A stretch of DNA of 5,948 nucleotides from an uncultured Lachnospiraceae bacterium (GTDB lineage Bacteria > Bacillota > Clostridia > Lachnospirales > Lachnospiraceae): NCBI GenBank assembly GCA_947594085.1, contig CANQEB010000158.1, positions 1-5,948 on the forward strand, given 5' to 3'. Below the pieces are notes generated by a model that saw only the letters and a list, made by a program, of their open reading frames with translations, was not told the origin of the DNA and made no database searches. Shown here in pieces: positions 5,597 through 5,948 of this stretch; the first letter of the stretch is position 1; every line of letters starts with the position of its first letter. Position numbers and translations under genes: made by a program.

Positions 5597-5948
5597 ATGG
5601 AGCACAAATGGAAGCGCCTGATCGCGTATTACAGGCCGTACCTGAAGCTGTTTTTCAGCGACATGTTTTTTGCTATCCTGGGCGCGGGTGTGACGCTTGC
5701 GATTCCGCTGATCGTGCGCTATGTGACGACGAGCGTGGTTTTGCTCCCGGGCGGCGAGGCGATGCGGATCATCCTTCGCCTTGGCGTGCTGATGGTGGCG
5801 CTGGTCGCGGTAGAATGGTTTTGTAATTTTTATATTGCGTATTTCGGGCACATTATGGGTGCGAAGATTGAGCACGACATGCGCAATGAGATTTTCGGGC
5901 ATTACCAGAAGCTGTCCTTCGCCTTCTATGACAACCAGAAGGTCGGGC
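5597..5948 (+). CDS. ABC exporter half-transporter, N-terminal part (3' end outside window)
   Basis: The frame starts at ATG 5597 (MEHKWKRLIAYYRPYLKLFF) and is open to the right edge; 117 complete codons are visible. The protein begins with a short amphipathic stretch and a first membrane segment (about residues 18-41), then a second (about 57-84). GAKIEHDMRNEIFGHYQ (88-104) with LSFAFYDNQKVG (106-117) is the intracellular loop typical of type IV ABC exporters in which membrane and ATPase domains are fused. The ATPase motifs would lie beyond the window, so the ATP-binding domain is inferred from family architecture. A purine-rich AAGGAAGGGTGGG (5576-5588) provides the ribosome binding site, 8 nt before the ATG. 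The 19-base gap after glmM suggests one transcript. The cargo (drug, lipid or peptide) cannot be read from this part. Confidence 0.88.
   Translation, partial: MEHKWKRLIAYYRPYLKLFFSDMFFAILGAGVTLAIPLIVRYVTTSVVLLPGGEAMRIILRLGVLMVALVAVEWFCNFYIAYFGHIMGAKIEHDMRNEIFGHYQKLSFAFYDNQKVG

Noticed and set aside
4735..5607. Minus-strand open frame of 290 codons opposite glmM
   Set aside because: glmM is complete with all catalytic motifs. The opposite frame is a codon-bias shadow rich in His, Arg and Leu.

Overview
The window looks like a chromosomal segment from a fairly GC-rich Clostridia member, most likely Lachnospiraceae or a close relative. This is inferred from the style of the GlmM, BioY, DUF1284 and NhaC-family proteins, from strong AGGAG-type ribosome binding sites and from an apparent BirA-type operator; no rRNA or other phylogenetic marker is present. 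I see no mobile element, tRNA, rRNA or CRISPR array.

Left part (1-1920), plus strand: the C-terminal portion of an NhaC-family Na+/H+ antiporter runs in from the left edge. After 46 bases comes a 205-residue flavodoxin-fold protein with a compact four-cysteine motif, like iron-sulfur flavoproteins. A 13-bp hairpin followed by a T-run at about 1880-1918 ends this block.

Middle (1917-3108), minus strand: a probable biotin-regulated operon. A near-consensus promoter (TTGACA, 17 bp, TATACT) at 3055-3083 overlaps a perfect 10+10 inverted repeat (3076-3108) that resembles a BirA operator. It drives bioY, the biotin-binding subunit of an ECF-type transporter, and a cysteine-rich DUF1284 protein whose only available start codon lies inside the end of bioY. 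The leader of about 125 nt can fold into a strong hairpin. The operon ends against the terminator of the flavoprotein gene, so the two transcripts converge.

Right part (3120-5948), plus strand: divergent from bioY is a family-2 polyphosphate kinase (class III-like), followed after 102 bases by glmM (phosphoglucosamine mutase, the GlcN-6-P to GlcN-1-P step towards UDP-GlcNAc). Nineteen bases further on is the start of an ABC exporter half-transporter that runs off the right edge. No terminator is visible between these three genes, so read-through is plausible, although a weak promoter can be drawn in front of glmM.

Most of the window is ordinary housekeeping and transport content. The part most worth attention is the biotin-type operator/promoter with a bioY-DUF1284 pair, which suggests, but does not prove, that this uncharacterised cysteine-rich protein is expressed with biotin uptake.
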